Positions 51,119 to 61,216 are shown, counted from the first letter of the stretch. The stretch: DNA of 64,000 bases from Bacterioplanoides sp965200585 (GCF_965200585.1 NZ_OZ241361.1), one strand, 5' to 3'. Made by a program: numbers and translations. Notes: generated by a model from the sequence alone, not told the origin.

Positions 51119-53626
51119 TTATTCAAGCTCACGCAACACCGTGAGCGGGGCAACGTTTACTGCTGCCCGCATTAAAAAACGTCCCACCAGCACCAACACT
51201 AAAATGGTCATTGGCGGCAACCATAACCAGGCCCATCCCAATCCCTGAAACACACCCGCATAAGGAATATTCAGCAAATACTGATACAGGCCAAACACAA
51301 TCATTTCGCCGCCAACCAACGCAAACAGGGCTGAAATCAGTGCCAGCAATGAAAACTCTGCCATTTGCGCCCGACGAATCACTCCGCGATCGGCGCCCAG
51401 TGTGCGCAGAATGGCACCTTCACGCAAACGCTCGTTCAAACTGGCAATCAGGGTGGCAATCATCACCAGGCCCGCAGCAATTAAAACAAAACTCAGAATC
51501 AACTCTACTGCCAGGCTCACTTGTATTAATAAAGTCTGAATCTGACCCAGCACAATCTGCATATCCAGTAAGGTGACGGTTGGAAAGTCGCGGATTAATT
51601 GAGTTAAGGCTTGCTGTTTTTCCGCCGGTACATAAAAGCTGGTTAAAAAACTGCCCGGCAGCCGCTCCAGGACATCCGGCGAAAACATCATATAAAAGTT
51701 CGGCGATAATGAGCCCCAATCCACTTCACGAATGCTGGAGATGGTTGCCTCAAAATCGACACCACCCGCACGAAATGCCAGTTGATCTCCCAGCCCAACA
51801 TTTAATCGTTGGGCCAGATCCTGCTCAATCGAAACCTGATTTTTCTGCGTCAGCAAGGTTTGCCAGTCTCCGGCAATAATGCGGTTAGAAGCGGGGAGTT
51901 GTGAATCAGAGGTTAATGCCAGGTCGCGGTTTAATGCTCGGTCGGAGGCAACCGCTAACGTCTGAATATCCTGATCATTAATCGCCACCAGTCGGCCGGG
52001 CACCATGGTGTACAACCGCTCGGTGCGATAACCAGCGGCTTCAATACGCTGATAAAACTCATCTTTTTCATATGGCTGAATATTAATGGCAAACACATTC
52101 GGAGCGTCTTCCGGCAAGCTGGCCTGCCAATCTGCCAGCAGGTCGTTGCGTACCACACCAATCACCACCATCACCAGCAGAGTCAGAGAAAAGGCCAGAA
52201 TCTGACCGGCAGTCTGGCGGCTGTTACGGCTCAGGTGCTGCCAGGCAAAACGCAGCGTCAGCGGTAAATTGATCCGCGCCAGAGGTTGACGCAAGGCGGC
52301 GATCAGGCCGTGTAATGCCATCAGCAGTACCAATACCACCACACTGCCGCCTAACATCATGCCCAGCGTCAGTGGCATATCCTGAGTGAAAAACCACAAC
52401 AGCAGGGTTAATGCCACCAGCGCCAGCAAGGTTATCAGCCAGCCGGACAAAGGCACTGGTGTGATATCGCGTCGCAACACACGCAATGGGGTCACACGCG
52501 ATAACGGCAGGATATACGGCAGGGCAAAACCCAGTAAGGTCAGCACACCACTGCTGGCACCCAGTAACCAGGCCGACAATGGAGCCGATGGTAGGTTTTC
52601 CGGCAGAATTCCCTGCAACAGCTGAATTAACCCTTGCTGTAATAACGCTGCCAGTGCTGCTCCAACCAGTGTTGCCGCCAGTCCTAATACCATTAATTGC
52701 CAGGCATAAATCTGATACACCTGACGTTGCTGTAAACCAAAGGTGCGCATCAGAGCACTAATGTCGTAGTGGCGCTGGGCATAACGCTGAGCACAAATCG
52801 CCACGGCAACACTGGCCAGTACCACCGCCAGCAAAGCCGCCAGCCCCAGGTAACGACGCGCCCGATCGAGGGCATCCGACATCGCCTGATTGCTGTCTTG
52901 CAGTGACTCAAAGCTCTGATTCGCGTCCAGCTGCCAACCATTACGCAGCTGTTGCAGCACATCGTTGTCGCCTTTCAGTAACAGGCGATACTGCAACCGA
53001 CTGCCGGGCCCCAGTAATGAGGAGTTTTCGATATCCTGCCAGTGCACCATCACCCGGGGCGATAAGGTGTAAAAATTCCCCCCTCGGTCACTTTCTTCCA
53101 GAATAACCGCACTGATGCGGTATTCCCCCTCTCCGAGTTCGATATTATCGCCCACTTTCGCCTGTAACAGCGCCAGTAAGCGAGGCTCAACCCAGACTTC
53201 TCCCGGACGCGGGCCTTGTGTTGCCAAAGTATGCGACGCGGCTTGCTGATAAGCCTGATCGCTGATGAGTAGCCGTCCACGTAATGGATAACCGTCATCG
53301 ACCGCCTTAATCGCCGCCAGTGACATCTCGTCTCCCTTCAGCACCACACTGGGGAACGTCAGCGTACGGGCGGTTTCAATTCCCCGCTGTTGAGCCTCCT
53401 GCCGCCAGGCATCATTGATCAGGCTGGTGGATTTCAGCCGCAAGTCAGCGCCTAATAAATCGTTGGAACGTGACTGCATGGCCAGATCCAGCCGGGCGCT
53501 GAACAAGGCAATGGCGGTAGTGGATGTCACCGCAATCAACAGCGCCATCAAAATTAACGTCAGCTCACCACTGCGTGCTTCACGAGCCAGTAACCGCAGC
53601 GCCAGACGAATGGGCATCAGGCTCAT
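51119..53626 (-). CDS. ybbP: ABC transporter permease (YbbP/FtsX-type)
   Basis: An 835-residue inner-membrane protein with the FtsX-like duplicated architecture: an N-terminal helix (about 20-45), a large periplasmic region, a first FtsX core (about 245-400), a central pair of helices, a second periplasmic region, and a final three-helix FtsX core (about 705-825). YbbAP-type systems are thought to extract lipids or lipoproteins rather than import solutes. The ATG at 53626 overlaps the ATPase stop (ATGA). Confidence 0.88.
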   Translation of the reverse strand: MSLMPIRLALRLLAREARSGELTLILMALLIAVTSTTAIALFSARLDLAMQSRSNDLLGADLRLKSTSLINDAWRQEAQQRGIETARTLTFPSVVLKGDEMSLAAIKAVDDGYPLRGRLLISDQAYQQAASHTLATQGPRPGEVWVEPRLLALLQAKVGDNIELGEGEYRISAVILEESDRGGNFYTLSPRVMVHWQDIENSSLLGPGSRLQYRLLLKGDNDVLQQLRNGWQLDANQSFESLQDSNQAMSDALDRARRYLGLAALLAVVLASVAVAICAQRYAQRHYDISALMRTFGLQQRQVYQIYAWQLMVLGLAATLVGAALAALLQQGLIQLLQGILPENLPSAPLSAWLLGASSGVLTLLGFALPYILPLSRVTPLRVLRRDITPVPLSGWLITLLALVALTLLLWFFTQDMPLTLGMMLGGSVVVLVLLMALHGLIAALRQPLARINLPLTLRFAWQHLSRNSRQTAGQILAFSLTLLVMVVIGVVRNDLLADWQASLPEDAPNVFAINIQPYEKDEFYQRIEAAGYRTERLYTMVPGRLVAINDQDIQTLAVASDRALNRDLALTSDSQLPASNRIIAGDWQTLLTQKNQVSIEQDLAQRLNVGLGDQLAFRAGGVDFEATISSIREVDWGSLSPNFYMMFSPDVLERLPGSFLTSFYVPAEKQQALTQLIRDFPTVTLLDMQIVLGQIQTLLIQVSLAVELILSFVLIAAGLVMIATLIASLNERLREGAILRTLGADRGVIRRAQMAEFSLLALISALFALVGGEMIVFGLYQYLLNIPYAGVFQGLGWAWLWLPPMTILVLVLVGRFLMRAAVNVAPLTVLRELE

Positions 53627-54387
53627 GACGATACCTCGGTCGCCATGAACGCCTCTGCTTCTGTTGCTGACTGCAAGCGGCCATCCACCATTTCCACCTG
53701 GCGTGAACAACGAGCGGCCAGCTCAGGATCATGCGTCACCAGCACCAGTGTGGTTCCCTGCTCCTGATTCATACGGAATAACAGCTCTTCGATCTGGTGG
53801 CCGGTGGCCCGGTCCAGATTGCCGGTTGGCTCATCGGCAAATAAGATGCGTGGCGAACCGGCAAAAGCACGGGCAATGGCAACACGCTGCTGCTCACCAC
53901 CAGATAACTGCGTTGGATAATGCTGCTCGCGGTGATCCAGCCCAACCTGAGCCAACCACGATTGGGCCTGTTGCCGGGCATTTTTTTCATTAGCAATTTC
54001 CAGTGGTAGCATCACGTTTTCCAGCGCGGTTAAACCGGGTAATAGCTGAAAGTTCTGAAACACAAATGACACCCCACCAGCCCGTACGGCTGCGCGCTGA
54101 TCTTCATCCAGCTGATCAATACGCTGGCCCAGTAAGCTGATGTGCCCGGCACTGGGCTGATCCAAACCGGCCATCAAACCTAACAAGGTCGATTTACCAC
54201 TGCCGGAAGCACCAACAATCGCAACACTTTCACCAGACTTGATCTCAATATCAACGCCCTGCAAGATGACCAGCTCCTGACTGCCCGCCTGTACCCGCTT
54301 TTCCAGCTGGTGCAGTGTCAGTGCCGGGTCCGTCGGGGAAGATTGTGAATCTGTTGAATTACCGGAGCGTGCTGTGTCGATGGTCAT
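53623..54387 (-). CDS. ybbA: ABC transporter ATPase (YbbA-type)
   Basis: A 254-residue ATPase with Walker A GASGSGKST, the Q-loop in FVFQNFQLLPGLTALENV (partly quoted), signature LSGGEQQRVAIARAF, Walker B ILFADEPTGNLD and the H-loop THD. It partners the permease. The start ATG at 54387 overlaps the divergent tesA start: the two ATGs share the 8-bp palindrome ATGGTCAT. Confidence 0.9.
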   Translation of the reverse strand: MTIDTARSGNSTDSQSSPTDPALTLHQLEKRVQAGSQELVILQGVDIEIKSGESVAIVGASGSGKSTLLGLMAGLDQPSAGHISLLGQRIDQLDEDQRAAVRAGGVSFVFQNFQLLPGLTALENVMLPLEIANEKNARQQAQSWLAQVGLDHREQHYPTQLSGGEQQRVAIARAFAGSPRILFADEPTGNLDRATGHQIEELLFRMNQEQGTTLVLVTHDPELAARCSRQVEMVDGRLQSATEAEAFMATEVSS

Positions 54388-55027
54388 ATTGTTACGAAAC
54401 CTGCTGTTAATCGTATGGATAAGTGCGCTTTCAGTGGCTGCCTTGTCGGAAGAGAGCAAGGCTCAGGATACCCGGTTAAAAACCATTCTGGTTATCGGAG
54501 ACAGCATTAGTGCCGGATTTGGCATTCCGATGCAACAGGGGTGGGTGGCGTTATTAGGTAAAGAATTGCAACGCCAGGGGCACCCGACCCGGGTCATTAA
54601 TGCCAGCATCAGTGGTGATACCAGCCAGGGGGGTGTATCCAGGTTGCCTGCATTGTTGACCACACACCAACCGGATCTGGTAGTGATTGAGCTTGGTGGT
54701 AATGATGGTTTGCGGGGTACGCCGATACGTCTGATACGGGCTAATCTGCAACGCATGATGGATCAGGCAACTCAGGCAAACAGCGACATATTGTTGCTGG
54801 GCATGCAGATTCCGCCCAACTATGGCCGTAAATATACCCAGTCTTTCCGTGAGATATTTCCGACATTAGCCAGCCAAAATGCCGTTCCTTATGTACCTTT
54901 TTTACTCGATAAAGTCGCCACTACCCCAGGGATGATGCAGGCTGACGGCATTCACCCAACGGCGGCAGCACAACCTCTGATGATGGCCAGCGTTTATCCG
55001 GAAATTCTTGCCTGGCTCAAACGGTGA
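54380..55027 (+). CDS. tesA: SGNH-family esterase/thioesterase I (TesA)
   Basis: A 215-residue periplasmic hydrolase with thioesterase, esterase and lysophospholipase activity in E. coli. It has a signal peptide (about 1-25, LLRNLLLIVWISALSVAAL), the GDSISAGFGIP block with the catalytic serine, GGNDG, and the DGIHPT block with the Asp/His pair. The ATG at 54380 overlaps the divergent ybbA start; TTG at 54389 is an alternative. Divergent tesA-ybbA is conserved with E. coli. Confidence 0.93.
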   Translation: MVILLRNLLLIVWISALSVAALSEESKAQDTRLKTILVIGDSISAGFGIPMQQGWVALLGKELQRQGHPTRVINASISGDTSQGGVSRLPALLTTHQPDLVVIELGGNDGLRGTPIRLIRANLQRMMDQATQANSDILLLGMQIPPNYGRKYTQSFREIFPTLASQNAVPYVPFLLDKVATTPGMMQADGIHPTAAAQPLMMASVYPEILAWLKR

Positions 55028-55081
55028 TATTCGCAGATACGACTATACTGAATCTGGAATATACATCTCTACCGGATTCTC

Positions 55082-57457
55082 ATGCATTCGTTTTTATCCC
55101 GGAGCAAATCAACTAAGCCATTAATCAACCGTTACCTGACGATCTGGTTGCTGTCTTGTGCTGTTCTGATTTTTCATCTGATGGGCTTATGGAGCGATAC
55201 CAAAGCCCTGATTAATGATGAGTTTGAACGCCAACAACGAAGTTACTTCCAGACGCTTGAGCAGCAACTGGTACTGAGTCACACACCATTATCATCACTG
55301 AGCACTCAGGAATACCCCGGGCTTATCCGTACCCGACTGTACCAAAACCTGAGCCTGACCTTATATTCGACTGATGGCTATCTGATGGATCTGGATCACC
55401 CTGAGAAGGCCGCTGATCTCAGTCACCTGTTAGGTGAAGAAGTGCCGTTACGCGTTCTGAGCTCACTGCAACAACACGCTAACACCCCACTGCATTACAG
55501 CGACAAAAATGACAACCTCAATAATCAGGCGGTTTACCGGCGTATTATGTCAGTGTCAGCAGCCAATGATCAGGTAGCAGGCAGTCAGGAGTTACTGATT
55601 GAAGTCGCCCTGCCGATAACCGATGTTTACCAACGCTTTGCCCGGAGCAGTATTGCGGGTGTGGTTCTTTGGCTGCTGACCAGCCTCGCCATCTACTTCA
55701 GTTTTTACCGGGAAAGAAGTAATCATCTGAAATTATTGACCAAAGAAAAGGTGTTTATTAAATCGCTGAAAAAATCTGAAAGCACGACCTCTCTGTTTCT
55801 CAATAATATTTCCGGGTGCGCTTATCAGGCTGATTATCCGAGTTACAAACTGAAGTTTGTGACTCAGGGCAGCGAGCATATTTTCTCCCTACCCGCGGAT
55901 GACTTTGCTCTGCACCACTATTCGCTACTGGATTTTCTGCATGAAGATGACAAAGACAATGTTATTCGTCAGATTGAAAAGCACGTTAAAGAACAGTCTT
56001 CGTTTGAATTTGTGTGTCGCCTGACCCAAGGCAATAAAAGCCGTTGGGCCATGAACAAAGGCCAGATCACCACCAGTAAAAACGGTAATCTGATCATTGA
56101 AGGTTTACTGGTTGATATTACCGATCAAAAATTATCACAGCAGCAGGTTGAGTATTTAGCCACTCGCGATCCTCTGACGGAACTGGCAAACCGCTATTGT
56201 TTTAATGACGAAATGATCAGCCATATCAATCGTGATACTCAGCATCAGCAGCCGTTTGCTTTATTGTTGATTGATCTGGATCGTTTTAAAACCATCAATG
56301 AATCACTCGGCCATCAGGTGGGCGACCGCCTGATTCGTCTTGTATCAGAGCGGCTAAAAAAAGCCGTAAATGAAAAACACCTGTTAGCCCGGTTAGGGGG
56401 GGATGAATTTATCATCATGATGAACAATCCCGGAGAGTCACAAGACATTATTGTTCTGGCGCATCATATCCGCGATATTCTGGCACAGACCTTTCAGCTG
56501 GATTACTACAAGCTCAGCACCACCTGCAGCATTGGCATCAGTTTGTATCCGGATAATGCAACGGAGTCTAATGAGTTAATGCAGCATGCCGATACCGCTA
56601 TGTATAAAGCCAAAGAAAAAGGCGGCAACTGTTATCAGTTCTTTTCCAATGATATGAATCATCAGGCAAAAGAACGTTTAATACTGGAAAATGAATTACG
56701 CAAAGCGATTAAACTCGGTCAATTTGAACTGCATTACCAGCCTCAGGTAACCACGGAAAGCAATGTATTGTTAGGAGCAGAAGCGTTAATCCGCTGGAAT
56801 CACCCAGAGCGCGGGATGATCTCTCCGGTTGATTTTATTCCGATTGCAGAAGAGACCGGCATGATTAAAGAAATCGGCGACTGGGCACTGGATCAGGCTT
56901 GTTCCGTTTTCAGTCGCTGGAATAAACAATTCGGTCTGAACCTGATTATTTCTGTGAATGTTTCTGCACGCCAGCTCAGCGAGCAATTTGTCACACGGGT
57001 TAAAAATACGCTGGATAAGTATCAATTTCCGGCCGAGCAACTGGAGTTGGAGATCACCGAAAGTCTGCTGATGGATAACCTGAACGAGAATATCCGTCTG
57101 ATGCAGAAAATTAATGAGCTCGGAGTCGACTTTGCCATGGACGACTTCGGAACCGGCTACTCCTCTCTGAGTTACCTGAAGCAGTTTCCTTTAGGCAAAC
57201 TGAAAATCGACCGCTCATTTATTAACGACATCACCTCAGATGCCGACGACGAGGCAATTGTTCGTGCCATCATTGCCATGGTCAATACCTTGAAATTAAA
57301 ACTGGTGGCCGAAGGTGTGGAAAACGATCAGCAGCTGAGTATGTTGTCTGAGATGAACTGTTACAGTTATCAGGGCTACTATTTCAGCCGCCCTCTTCCT
57401 GAAAAAGAGTTTCAGCAACGCTATGTTATGGGCGATAACATTCAATCAATTTTCTGA
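55082..57457 (+). CDS. Diguanylate cyclase/phosphodiesterase (GGDEF-EAL) membrane protein
   Basis: A 791-residue protein with two membrane helices (about 16-36 and 193-211) around a periplasmic sensor, a PAS-like region (about 230-345), a GGDEF domain with intact LGGDEF, and an EAL domain with intact EALIRW and DDFGTGYSSL. No RxxD inhibitory site precedes GGDEF. Both active sites look complete, so it could make or degrade cyclic-di-GMP. Its stop lies 3 bp from the stop of the convergent lipase chaperone gene. Confidence 0.92.
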   Translation: MHSFLSRSKSTKPLINRYLTIWLLSCAVLIFHLMGLWSDTKALINDEFERQQRSYFQTLEQQLVLSHTPLSSLSTQEYPGLIRTRLYQNLSLTLYSTDGYLMDLDHPEKAADLSHLLGEEVPLRVLSSLQQHANTPLHYSDKNDNLNNQAVYRRIMSVSAANDQVAGSQELLIEVALPITDVYQRFARSSIAGVVLWLLTSLAIYFSFYRERSNHLKLLTKEKVFIKSLKKSESTTSLFLNNISGCAYQADYPSYKLKFVTQGSEHIFSLPADDFALHHYSLLDFLHEDDKDNVIRQIEKHVKEQSSFEFVCRLTQGNKSRWAMNKGQITTSKNGNLIIEGLLVDITDQKLSQQQVEYLATRDPLTELANRYCFNDEMISHINRDTQHQQPFALLLIDLDRFKTINESLGHQVGDRLIRLVSERLKKAVNEKHLLARLGGDEFIIMMNNPGESQDIIVLAHHIRDILAQTFQLDYYKLSTTCSIGISLYPDNATESNELMQHADTAMYKAKEKGGNCYQFFSNDMNHQAKERLILENELRKAIKLGQFELHYQPQVTTESNVLLGAEALIRWNHPERGMISPVDFIPIAEETGMIKEIGDWALDQACSVFSRWNKQFGLNLIISVNVSARQLSEQFVTRVKNTLDKYQFPAEQLELEITESLLMDNLNENIRLMQKINELGVDFAMDDFGTGYSSLSYLKQFPLGKLKIDRSFINDITSDADDEAIVRAIIAMVNTLKLKLVAEGVENDQQLSMLSEMNCYSYQGYYFSRPLPEKEFQQRYVMGDNIQSIF

Positions 57458-57460
57458 CCG

Positions 57461-58492
57461 TTATGGCTCATCAGAAAGCATCATCATTGCAGCGTTAAGG
57501 CGCTTTCTTTCATTCGCGGTAAAATGTTGATTGCGGTAATCGCGGAGTAATGTCTGAAGGCTTTCAGTATCAAGCCCGCTGGATTCAGCAGTTCCGGCCT
57601 CAAGCTCTCGCTGATAACGCTGATAGCGTTTTACTTTCTGTTGCCAAGCAGCCTGCCGCTTATCCACCATTGCCAGGCGGGTAGCAGCTTCATGACCAAA
57701 ACGCTGTTGCCGCCAAAGATGAACTTCTTCAGAACTGGCTCCCTTTTCTGTCAGCTGTTGCTCCGTTTGATTAAGTTCAACCACACTGCGGGTCTGACGT
57801 TTCATCTGCTGAAGCGCCTCTGGAAGCTGCTGATCTAACGACTGTAGCGTTTCCTGATCAGCCTCAGATTGATAAGCCTGTAATTTGGCAATGGTGTGAT
57901 TATCCATCGCTTCATCTGCTGCAAAAAAGGCATTAACAACCTCGGCACTCAACCACTCTTTTCTCAGTCGTTGTTGCCAGCGTATACGCGCAAAAATATC
58001 ATCGGACTGAGCAAGGGTAATACGTTTTTGCTGTTCGGCATCATAATATTTCAACGCATCCAGATAACCGACATATTGCATTAACAGCAGCGCAGCCTGA
58101 TCTCTGCCAGGCATGGGTAATTGCTGTATTTTTTCCTGCATAAGCGTCAATATCTGGCTCAGGGGTACTTCTCCCTGAGCGGATAAATGAAAATCCAACC
58201 ATTGCCGTAAAGCCAGATTAATAACCAACTCACCGTCGGCATCAACCTGTAATGCACCATCAACGGTTGCACCCCGAAATGTTTTAAGACTGCTGAACCA
58301 GCCATTAAATTCATCAATATACGTCGCAGTACCGGTTACATCAGAATTCTCTGCGCTGACATGACTGGAATATTGTGACTCAGAACCAACCACCATCAGC
58401 TCTCCGGGCGATACCAGATAAGCCATAATGATCATCAGCAATAGCGCTGCAAAAAGCCAACGTCCCCAGCCATACCAACGCAGATATTTCAT
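57461..58492 (-). CDS. Lipase-specific foldase (Lif/LimK)
   Basis: Membrane-anchored periplasmic steric chaperone that folds its partner lipase. The 343-residue protein has an N-terminal anchor (about 11-29), then a helical domain. The family motif RxxFDY(F/C)L(S/T)A appears as RQWLDFHLSA (96-105), so three positions differ. The rest is Gln/Arg/Leu-rich helical repeats. It lies 1 bp after the lipase gene on the same strand. Confidence 0.9.
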   Translation of the reverse strand: MKYLRWYGWGRWLFAALLLMIIMAYLVSPGELMVVGSESQYSSHVSAENSDVTGTATYIDEFNGWFSSLKTFRGATVDGALQVDADGELVINLALRQWLDFHLSAQGEVPLSQILTLMQEKIQQLPMPGRDQAALLLMQYVGYLDALKYYDAEQQKRITLAQSDDIFARIRWQQRLRKEWLSAEVVNAFFAADEAMDNHTIAKLQAYQSEADQETLQSLDQQLPEALQQMKRQTRSVVELNQTEQQLTEKGASSEEVHLWRQQRFGHEAATRLAMVDKRQAAWQQKVKRYQRYQRELEAGTAESSGLDTESLQTLLRDYRNQHFTANERKRLNAAMMMLSDEP

Positions 58493-58493
58493 G

Positions 58494-59426
58494 TTATAGC
58501 CCGGCTTCTTTTAAACGATTGGCATGGGTGCGGAAAACCGTTAGCGGATCCGTTTCTGCCAGATCATGAATACCAAATAAATGATTCACTTCATCCAGAT
58601 GATTCATACTGAAGTCATCACGAATCACCATACCCAGGCGTGATGAACAGCTTCCGACAGCGCCATCATTAGCGACACCTTCCGGAAAATTATTCGCGCC
58701 CAAAGCCGTCAGAATATCACTGGGGTCGAGTACATTGGTTGTTGGCTGGGCACCGCTCCAGGAATAATAGCGAATGCCATTAACTTCATAAGCACCTTCG
58801 CCACATTCGGTATCCGGAATGCCATCACCGTGCAGCTCATTAAACACAGCTGATTGTTCCGGTGTCATGGAACGCAATGCCGCAAGATAGTCCTGCTCAA
58901 AATCAACGCCGGTAATACCATCAATTAAATTAGGCAGAATATTGCCAAAAGTATTCAGTAATTGTTCAGAAGCCGGCGACAGGTCGTCCGGCAAAGACGA
59001 TGGCACTCCCCGGTTAACCCCTGCAACCGTGGTGACAGAAGCGACTAAATCCGGGCGGACCGAGGCGACATAACGCACCGTTGGGCCACCTAAGCTGTGC
59101 CCGATCAGGTTAACTTTTTCAGCACCCGTGATCGCCAGTATCTGCTCAACTTGCGGAATTAATTGCTCGCCGCGAATTTCCGGGGTATTGGCATTCGCAA
59201 CAACCGTAACGTATACGTCTGCACCATCCTGGCGTAGCGTTTCCGGAACTTTATACCAGTAATCAATACCGAGAATGTCATCAAAGCCAAACAGGCCATG
59301 CGTCAGAACTATTGGATATTTGGTTTGTGTATATCCGGTCGCGGGAGGTTTTGACATTGACCAGCCATGATGAGAAAAGCATACGCTGATAAAAGCCATA
59401 ACAATGACGATCGTTCGCATCTTCAT
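58494..59426 (-). CDS. Secreted triacylglycerol lipase (subfamily I.1/I.2)
   Basis: Extracellular alpha/beta-hydrolase of 310 residues. It has a Sec signal (about 1-24), nucleophile S111 in GHSLGG, acid D254 (NDGAVGSCSS), H276 (MNHLDEVNHLFG) and the conserved cysteines C208 and C260, expected to form the family disulfide. Lipase plus downstream foldase is the usual operon of Pseudomonas and Acinetobacter. AGGA ribosome site. Confidence 0.95.
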   Translation of the reverse strand: MKMRTIVIVMAFISVCFSHHGWSMSKPPATGYTQTKYPIVLTHGLFGFDDILGIDYWYKVPETLRQDGADVYVTVVANANTPEIRGEQLIPQVEQILAITGAEKVNLIGHSLGGPTVRYVASVRPDLVASVTTVAGVNRGVPSSLPDDLSPASEQLLNTFGNILPNLIDGITGVDFEQDYLAALRSMTPEQSAVFNELHGDGIPDTECGEGAYEVNGIRYYSWSGAQPTTNVLDPSDILTALGANNFPEGVANDGAVGSCSSRLGMVIRDDFSMNHLDEVNHLFGIHDLAETDPLTVFRTHANRLKEAGL

Positions 59427-59588
59427 AAGAATGAGTCCTGTGTGTTTTTATTGTTTGAGGTAGCTCATTATCTGTCTGCTGCAGATATTCGAAGACAGTG
59501 TAGAAAACCGTCCATTGATCGACAGGTTCCTGAACGCCAGATCACGATTGTCGCCGGAGGGAGCAGACCGAAAACGCCTGCGTAGAAA

Positions 59589-61112
59589 TTAAACGCCAGT
59601 ATTTGTCACGAAAGATCCTGTCACCTCATGATGCCTGCGTTTTTGCCGGTACATCTCGGTGTCAGCTGTTTTCATCAACTCAGATAAGTCGTAGCCATGA
59701 TCAGAGGTATAAGCGTAACCAATACTGGCTGAAATACTCAGTGGCGCCAGACGCGGACCATTTATATCTTCAACAACCCGTTGCAGGCGTTTTTGAATCA
59801 TCAGCAGCTGATCCATGGTTTCAATCGGATCAACTAAAACAATAAATTCGTCACCTCCCAGGCGAGCCGCCATATCACCACGGCGCAATGCGCTGGCCAA
59901 ACCTTTACCAACCTGTTCCAGCACATAATCTCCGGTATCGTGCCCCAGCTGATCATTGATCGCTTTGAAGCCATCAAGATCCAGATAAAAGACTGCCATA
60001 TCGGCTTTTGATCGCTCAGCAGTTGATAATAAGCGCTGAGCATACTCATCAAAACTATAGCGGTTCGGTAGCCCGGTTAAGCCATCGTAGTTCGCCTGCT
60101 GATAAAGCTGACGGCGCTTTTCTTCTTCACCCGCCTCAAACCGTGAATGAATATGAAACATTTGCCGGTATAACGTCGGGAAAACAATAATTCCCATAAC
60201 CACAATCACCAGCCAGCTCCATTTAATATCAGCCCAGGTCAGAGGTCGGGAGAACTGTACTTCCAGCGTGTAGTCACTGAGAGAGATTTCTCTGGTTGTA
60301 TGTAATACCGGGAAAAAGCGCAATAAACCATCGTGTACTACGTCACTTTGTTTACCAACCAAACGAAAACGGTTTTGCTCTGTGACGGCAAACAATTCCA
60401 CCCCAAGGTGCCATTGATCGGCAATAGAGGGCAATAAATCACTGACTTTAACCACCAGCAATGACAAAAACTGTGGCACAGACTGGTGTACCACAATCTG
60501 CATCATCACCATAACCGGTTCATCATCCAGTAATTGAAACGGTTCGGTCGGTACAATTTTTTCACTGATATCCTGAGGGATATGATCATTAATAAAATCG
60601 ATGGTTTTCAGATCCAGACCAAGGCGCGAAGCTTCGATAGCCGGCTCAATCATAATCACTGGCAGGGCCTGATCATCATTAATGATTCTCTGAGGTACCA
60701 GACCTTCACCACTGACAAACCGAAGTACCGCCGGATCAATGAGTTGTTGCTGCATATAGTGTTCATATTCCTGCCAGTTTTCATCTTCAACAAACTGAGC
60801 CACCTGAAACATATGAACATGAGGGAAGCGACGTGCCATAATGCTGGCATAGTTGCGAACCGAATTCAGATCAACAGAATCTTTACCTTTGAAATACGTA
60901 AATAAACCAACCAGTAAGGTTTCATTCTGGGCCATCTTCTCCCGAACGTACTGACTGATCACGTAGCTTTCTGAGTCAAACTCGTGCTTCAGACTCTGCA
61001 TATTCCACGACCAAGCCAGAATTAAAGACGTTACCAGACCTAACAAGGTCATAATCGTCAGTAACCCGTATAACACCGGCAAACGTGATTTTTTAGACTT
61101 GGAATGGAACAT
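59589..61112 (-). CDS. Diguanylate cyclase with CHASE-like periplasmic sensor
   Basis: A 507-residue protein with two membrane helices (about 13-35 and 293-313) enclosing a periplasmic sensor of about 255 residues resembling CHASE domains (the region with VREKMAQNETLLVGLFTYF, partly quoted, and FPHVHMFQVAQFV). The cytoplasmic GGDEF domain has intact LGGDEF, preceded at the right distance by an RRGD (RxxD) inhibitory site, so feedback control by cyclic-di-GMP is likely. It follows the lipase genes on the same strand after a 162-bp gap. Confidence 0.9.
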   Translation of the reverse strand: MFHSKSKKSRLPVLYGLLTIMTLLGLVTSLILAWSWNMQSLKHEFDSESYVISQYVREKMAQNETLLVGLFTYFKGKDSVDLNSVRNYASIMARRFPHVHMFQVAQFVEDENWQEYEHYMQQQLIDPAVLRFVSGEGLVPQRIINDDQALPVIMIEPAIEASRLGLDLKTIDFINDHIPQDISEKIVPTEPFQLLDDEPVMVMMQIVVHQSVPQFLSLLVVKVSDLLPSIADQWHLGVELFAVTEQNRFRLVGKQSDVVHDGLLRFFPVLHTTREISLSDYTLEVQFSRPLTWADIKWSWLVIVVMGIIVFPTLYRQMFHIHSRFEAGEEEKRRQLYQQANYDGLTGLPNRYSFDEYAQRLLSTAERSKADMAVFYLDLDGFKAINDQLGHDTGDYVLEQVGKGLASALRRGDMAARLGGDEFIVLVDPIETMDQLLMIQKRLQRVVEDINGPRLAPLSISASIGYAYTSDHGYDLSELMKTADTEMYRQKRRHHEVTGSFVTNTGV

Positions 61113-61182
61113 AGCTCAGCAACCGTCAATCCTTTGCAATAAGCGTAGCTGAGTTTTCTGCAGTTAGCGGAGCGAAAGAAAC

Positions 61183-61207
61183 AAAAAGGCCCTGAGAATT
61201 CAGGGCC
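61183..61207 (-). terminator. Terminator of the Ig-like lipoprotein gene
   Basis: GGCCCTGA-GAAT-TCAGGGCC (61188-61207) is followed on the minus strand by five U residues, 9 bp past the stop codon. Confidence 0.9.
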
Positions 61208-61216
61208 GTACTTAGT

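Noticed and set aside
51070..51153. N-terminal extension of the COG0523 GTPase by 28 codons
   Set aside because: It overlaps the end of the permease gene and lacks a ribosome site; the GTG at 51069 gives a normal G3E N-terminus.
56394..56402. G-rich run in the GGDEF-EAL gene as a phase-variation tract
   Set aside because: It encodes the conserved Leu-Gly-Gly of the GGDEF motif through Gly codons, so codon constraint is the simpler explanation.
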